A DNA stretch of 64,000 bases from Coprococcus aceti (lineage in GTDB: Bacteria; Bacillota; Clostridia; Lachnospirales; Lachnospiraceae): the NCBI RefSeq assembly GCF_025567285.1, contig NZ_JAOQJT010000002.1:434001-498000 (forward strand). The letters are read 5' to 3'. The first letter of the stretch is position 1. Each line of letters opens with the position of its first letter. Below the pieces are notes generated by a model. That model searched no databases. It had not been told where the DNA came from and worked only from the letters and a program-made list of their open reading frames with translations. Positions 59,971-64,000 of the stretch are shown in pieces. The translations under genes and the position numbers were made by a program.

Positions 59971-62331
59971 CTACAACATTCGGAATATGTATATCCTCTT
60001 CATAAAAGGAACCTGTCTCCTAAAGCTCCTGAACAGCACCCGAAGTTCTCCCATACGCTGTACATATTCGTCCCCGGACACCTCGCCGCCATAGCTTATG
60101 CCTTCCATATATGCCGCAAGGTCCTCAGTCTCCGCCGGATCTGCGCCCTTACAGAAATATTCAAGCTGCTGCCTGTGATTTCCCGCCTTCGAAAAATCAT
60201 CCGACGCAAGTCTTGCATAATCACACATATACCTATAGTAAGCTATCACATTTCCAGTCTTATCTCTCCTGTGATAACCCACAAAACGAACTATCTTCCT
60301 GACTGCTATACGTCCCACAAACAAGAGCACTGCAAATGCTATACATCCCGCCAGAACATATATTATCCACACGGCATTTCCAAGTGAAAATGCTGTGCCG
60401 GTCGTATCTGTTCCGGTATCTCCGCTGTCATCACCTACGAGCCATCTTCCAAATCTGGACCAGAAATCATCCTGGGTCTCATCCTCATCTTCACTCGACG
60501 GAGGTGTCAGCTCCACGACCTGCCATCTGCCACGTATGAACGCCTCTATCCACGCATGAGCTCCGCCATCGTCCACATCCACCTGAACAACAGCCGTTCT
60601 TCCAAGCTCTGATGAGCCTGAATAATAATCATCGTAACTGAACTGTTCTTCATCGAGCATTGTTCCGTCAAGGACCTCGGTGTAATCCACGGCATACCCC
60701 TCCACATATCTTGTGGGTATCCCCATGTATCTCAGGATCAGCGCCCCCGCAGTGGCATAATTGGCACACAGACCCTTCTTCGTGGTATCAAGGAAATAAT
60801 TGACATAATCCTCATCCCTCGGCGTGGCTCCCGGATGCAGTGTGTACGGATAATTCTCCAGGAAGTATATATACACCTTCTGCAACAAATTATCCACACT
60901 GTCTTTTTCCGTGATTCCTGCGCTCTCACAGAATCTTCGTATTGAATCCATATTCTCCTCTGGAATCTCAAGATACTTGTCATCCACCGACGACATAACC
61001 GGCTCAGCCAGAGCGGATGGACTGTACTCCACACTGTACAATGAATCGCCCTCTTTGTAAGTATTCATGGCTTCTATATCAGTGTAGTAAGGGTAATATT
61101 TTAGATCTCCGGCGCCATCTATGTTCTGTATATCCATTCGTCCTCTGGCATGTCCTTCAGAATTGACCGGTGACGGATAGTCGCCATCCTTATCTCTGTC
61201 CCAATGATCCCAGCTATACTCATCACCAACGAACGCTTTCAGATAGATCCTGTTTGTGCTATATGGTGCAAATGTGATTACCAGATCCGTCTGTCCATCA
61301 AGTGTGACATCCGACACGCCTCCAAGCTTTCCATTCGCCAGTCCTCCGGTATTCGCCGAATTCCTTAGGGATTCAAATCCATACATGATGAGGTTTCCAA
61401 GCGGGCCTTCGATCTTGTTCTTCGCCGAGCTATCACGATACCTGTACAGATAAGTCTGCTGCGGCTTGACAAGAATAACCGCACTTCCCACCAATATACA
61501 TACAGCCGCCACACCGGCCGCAAGCTGCAGAGACGCCCTGTCACTATGCCTGTAACTGAATCTTCGCTTCTTCTCATCATATTCAAACGTACTGTCCTTG
61601 TCAGTTATACGGAAGTGACCATTTCCCTTAAGGCAGATAACTCCCAAAAGTCCTGTGGATACCATGAACATGTAAATAACATCCGGCTCAAGCCTGAAAA
61701 ACAATGGTAATATAAACACAGGAAGTGAAAACCACACTGCCCAGAACACACTCATATTCGTGTTAAGGAAAATGTTGAGGATTATTATCTCTACACAACC
61801 TATAGCGATGGCTGCCACAGGAACAGTGAGCATCCTGTTGGACAAAGTCTCGGAGAATACCTTAACCTCCTGGGCTCCATAATAATCAGTCACATGATCC
61901 AGAAACTCATTTACGATAGCATAAAATCCACTGTTTATATAACGTCTGAGAAGCATGATGAACAGGACAAAAGCGACAAGAAATATTACATATCCAACAT
62001 CTCTCACCCACACCTTGCCTGATTTGAACAGACCACAGAAGTACATGGCCAGCAGCGCATACGCCAGAAATATAACGGGAACACCGTACGCCATATCTAT
62101 ACACGACAAAAAGCCGCACATTGAACCACCTATGATAAATATCTCCAGCAGGCATTTTGTAGCAATACCTCTGCTGTCCGATTTTCTTCTGCGCAGCTTT
62201 CTTTTTCTGTAATCCGCGCCTTCTCTGCCTCCATCTGTGATCTCCGGATCGTTGAGCAGCCTTACACCTTCACAGAATTCTACCGCTTTCCTGTCTTCAG
62301 TTTTCTTTTTTTTACCAAAGATTCTACCCAA
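59971..62331 (-). CDS. Membrane transglutaminase-like protein
   Basis: 786 residues. Several N-terminal helices (about 55-280), then an extracellular transglutaminase-like domain: catalytic Cys in KGLCANYATAGALI, His in GAHAWIEAF, and Glu in VVELTPPS where Asp is usual. Another helix and a C-terminal cytoplasmic part (DUF4129-like) follow. Start is TTG 62331, with AAAGGA upstream, overlapping the DUF58 gene by eight bases. The moxR-DUF58-transglutaminase order is common in bacteria; the role is unknown. Confidence 0.88.
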   Translation of the reverse strand: MGRIFGKKKKTEDRKAVEFCEGVRLLNDPEITDGGREGADYRKRKLRRRKSDSRGIATKCLLEIFIIGGSMCGFLSCIDMAYGVPVIFLAYALLAMYFCGLFKSGKVWVRDVGYVIFLVAFVLFIMLLRRYINSGFYAIVNEFLDHVTDYYGAQEVKVFSETLSNRMLTVPVAAIAIGCVEIIILNIFLNTNMSVFWAVWFSLPVFILPLFFRLEPDVIYMFMVSTGLLGVICLKGNGHFRITDKDSTFEYDEKKRRFSYRHSDRASLQLAAGVAAVCILVGSAVILVKPQQTYLYRYRDSSAKNKIEGPLGNLIMYGFESLRNSANTGGLANGKLGGVSDVTLDGQTDLVITFAPYSTNRIYLKAFVGDEYSWDHWDRDKDGDYPSPVNSEGHARGRMDIQNIDGAGDLKYYPYYTDIEAMNTYKEGDSLYSVEYSPSALAEPVMSSVDDKYLEIPEENMDSIRRFCESAGITEKDSVDNLLQKVYIYFLENYPYTLHPGATPRDEDYVNYFLDTTKKGLCANYATAGALILRYMGIPTRYVEGYAVDYTEVLDGTMLDEEQFSYDDYYSGSSELGRTAVVQVDVDDGGAHAWIEAFIRGRWQVVELTPPSSEDEDETQDDFWSRFGRWLVGDDSGDTGTDTTGTAFSLGNAVWIIYVLAGCIAFAVLLFVGRIAVRKIVRFVGYHRRDKTGNVIAYYRYMCDYARLASDDFSKAGNHRQQLEYFCKGADPAETEDLAAYMEGISYGGEVSGDEYVQRMGELRVLFRSFRRQVPFMKRIYIFRML

Positions 62332-63385
62332 TTATGTATCCTTTCACACGATCTCCATATGTAAACACTACATTGCCATCCGCTCTCATATCGCCGGAAA
62401 CAACTATGATCCTTCTGTCAGAATCCAGATTCTTCTCAAGCATCGATAACCCATAGCCAAAATCTGCATACGCCTGCTCATAAAAGATCTTCTCCATCCA
62501 TTCAGCGAGATCATCCCTGCTGTCTATCGAAGTCCTGACTATATCGCCCTGCGCGCCGCTCCAGTAATAGAATGTAAACGGCAGTTGTTCATCCAACAGA
62601 CTTACAGCCATGCCGTAGGCGGATTTCAGTACATCATTCAATATATGTGTCTCATCATCGGCAAGCTCTACCAATATCATGAGCTGGCTTGACGACATGC
62701 TCTCTCTGTCCTTTACCATCAGCACGTCTTTTTTTGCTGACAGCTTCCAATGTATATTCTGAAGCTTATCCCCCGGCTGGTATTCTCTCACATCCACAAC
62801 CTCGGAGAAATCATGGCCTTTTTTCCGGCTCTCCTCAGCCTCGTTCATCCCCTGTGAAACCGCGGTCATATCCGCCTCCACATCAACCGTTCCGGAAGGG
62901 AAAACCTTGTACTCTTTTACCGAGTTGCATTTGCTCTTTATCCTCACAAATCCAAGCCAGTCAGTAACACATATTCTGTCCGCTTTCACCTCCAGTGCAC
63001 CTACATACGACTGGGCTATCTGGTAGTCCACCACATTCGCACTGCGCGAATATGCAGGTATGCACAGCGTATGCCTGCCATTTGTATGGAAAAGATCATT
63101 CTCCATGCTTATCTCTATCTCTGTGTTCATATTCGGAATAATGCTGCTGTTGTCGAGCACAACCGATACGAGAAATGGCGAGTCCACCGTAAGGTTCTGC
63201 CCCCCGCCGCCAAACTTTACAGTCAAATGCCTTGAAAGCACAAAGGTGCATACTATTGACACGACCGGCAGAACTATCATCAGTATCATAACTATGAAAT
63301 TAAAATATGAATGCACAAAAAGAAGGATCAACAGATTTATAACAAACACGAGAATGTATTTGAATACATGCCATGCGTACTTCAT
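62324..63385 (-). CDS. DUF58 family protein
   Basis: 353 residues. Two N-terminal helices (about 10-50) and a vWA-like region with the DUF58 signature VREYQPGDKLQNIHWKLSAKKD at about 198-219. ATG 63385 has AAGGAGG upstream. It couples to the transglutaminase gene and follows moxR. It is probably a membrane-bound partner of the MoxR ATPase. Confidence 0.92.
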   Translation of the reverse strand: MKYAWHVFKYILVFVINLLILLFVHSYFNFIVMILMIVLPVVSIVCTFVLSRHLTVKFGGGGQNLTVDSPFLVSVVLDNSSIIPNMNTEIEISMENDLFHTNGRHTLCIPAYSRSANVVDYQIAQSYVGALEVKADRICVTDWLGFVRIKSKCNSVKEYKVFPSGTVDVEADMTAVSQGMNEAEESRKKGHDFSEVVDVREYQPGDKLQNIHWKLSAKKDVLMVKDRESMSSSQLMILVELADDETHILNDVLKSAYGMAVSLLDEQLPFTFYYWSGAQGDIVRTSIDSRDDLAEWMEKIFYEQAYADFGYGLSMLEKNLDSDRRIIVVSGDMRADGNVVFTYGDRVKGYIIG

Positions 63386-63426
63386 CCGCTGATCCTCCTT
63401 TACTTATATCTCTTATGTTCTCAGTT

Positions 63427-64000
63427 CTAAGTCCTTGGAACCTTAACCTGACTTCTCACTTCATCCAGAGCCTCTGCGACAGTCATTCCATTAGCTCTGG
63501 CACGGGCTGCAAGCTTTACCCTGTGCCCAAGCACGTCGTTGAACACCTCTGCTATGTCTCCCGGCACAACATATTCTCTTCCAGAGAGCACCGCCATTGC
63601 TCTGCTCATCCGCAGAAGTGCATTTGCGCCTCGCGGACTTGCTCCCATCGAGAAGAGCTCACTCTCCCTGGTAGCCTCAACCAGAGTCACTATGTAATCA
63701 AATATTGAATCATGCACACTCAAAGTTCTCGCCTTATCCTGAAGACCTATCAGTTCATCTCTCGTCACTATTCTCTCTACACTGTCCATAGGTACAAATT
63801 CCTGACCTTTAAGTATCTGCACCGCAGCCTCGTGGGATGGGTATCCCATGGAAAGTCTCACCATGAATCTGTCAAGCTGGGACTCCGGAAGCATCTGCGT
63901 TCCCGACGAACCAACCGGATTCTGGGTTGCCATGACCGTGAAAGGCTGTGGAAGTTCCCTTGTAACAGCATCGACTGTCACATGTTTTTCCTCCATGATC
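63427..64000 (-). CDS. MoxR family AAA+ ATPase (N-terminal part outside the window)
   Basis: The last 190 residues are visible: MEEKHVTVDAVTRELPQPF, sensor 1 MATQNPVG, PESQLDRFMVRL, sensor 2 SPRGANALLRMSRA. Walker A and B are beyond the end. It is the chaperone-like ATPase of the operon. The frame is open to the window end. Confidence 0.95.
   Translation of the reverse strand, partial: IMEEKHVTVDAVTRELPQPFTVMATQNPVGSSGTQMLPESQLDRFMVRLSMGYPSHEAAVQILKGQEFVPMDSVERIVTRDELIGLQDKARTLSVHDSIFDYIVTLVEATRESELFSMGASPRGANALLRMSRAMAVLSGREYVVPGDIAEVFNDVLGHRVKLAARARANGMTVAEALDEVRSQVKVPRT

Overview
The window reads as one chromosome segment of a spore-forming, butyrate-producing Firmicute of the Lachnospiraceae, most like Coprococcus. 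The evidence is an alpha/beta small acid-soluble spore protein and a SigH-type sigma factor, a ptb-buk pair for butyrate, Lachnospiraceae-type DUF families (DUF5688, DUF4364, DUF6062, DUF1292, DUF4190), AGGAGG ribosome sites and moderate GC. The genus is an inference from gene content; nothing was searched.

Layout. 1-42030 is ordinary chromosome, nearly all on the minus strand: era (partial), an M16C peptidase, cytidine deaminase, CIRCE-controlled groES-groEL, an Ogg-type glycosylase, glnS, tRNA-Thr on plus, a deleted sugar ABC transporter remnant, the cysS-mrnC-rlmB-sigH operon behind a T-box leader, a UvrD helicase, rarA, a TetR/receiver pair, then rpmE-DUF1385-prmC-prfA-hisC, rho, the tig-clpP-clpX-lon-ysxC protein quality block, the spore protein gene, ptb-buk and a large isopeptide/thioester surface protein.

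42411-58660 is a 16.2 kb integrative, mobilizable element bounded by a 26-bp direct repeat. It has a tyrosine integrase, Xis, an XRE regulator, a MobA/MobL relaxase and an oriT-like palindrome region. Its cargo is an agr-type quorum-sensing system: agrC, agrA (LytTR) and agrB (cut by a 290-base N gap), plus a 48-residue AgrD-like pheromone precursor (46909-47055) encoded 3.7 kb away from agrC. Two promoters, P1 and P2, have the same build: two LytTR-type 9-bp repeats with a 12-bp gap, 11 bp upstream of TTGAAA-N16-TATATT. P1 heads the agrD-like gene, a small exported protein, a two-permease ABC transporter and two secreted proteins. P2 heads a matrixin zinc protease and a lipoprotein. A group II intron of the terminator-inserting (class C) kind sits after the P2 operon's terminator. 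A 12-G tract lies between the Shine-Dalgarno and the start of the agrD-like gene. I regard this cell-density-controlled protease/transporter cassette as the least ordinary system in the window.

58744-64000 returns to chromosome: pfs-luxS (autoinducer-2 synthesis and SAH recycling) and a moxR-DUF58-transglutaminase operon that runs off the end. How it works together: AgrB would process the AgrD-like precursor, AgrC would sense the peptide, AgrA would switch on P1 and P2, and the outputs act outside the cell or in the membrane.
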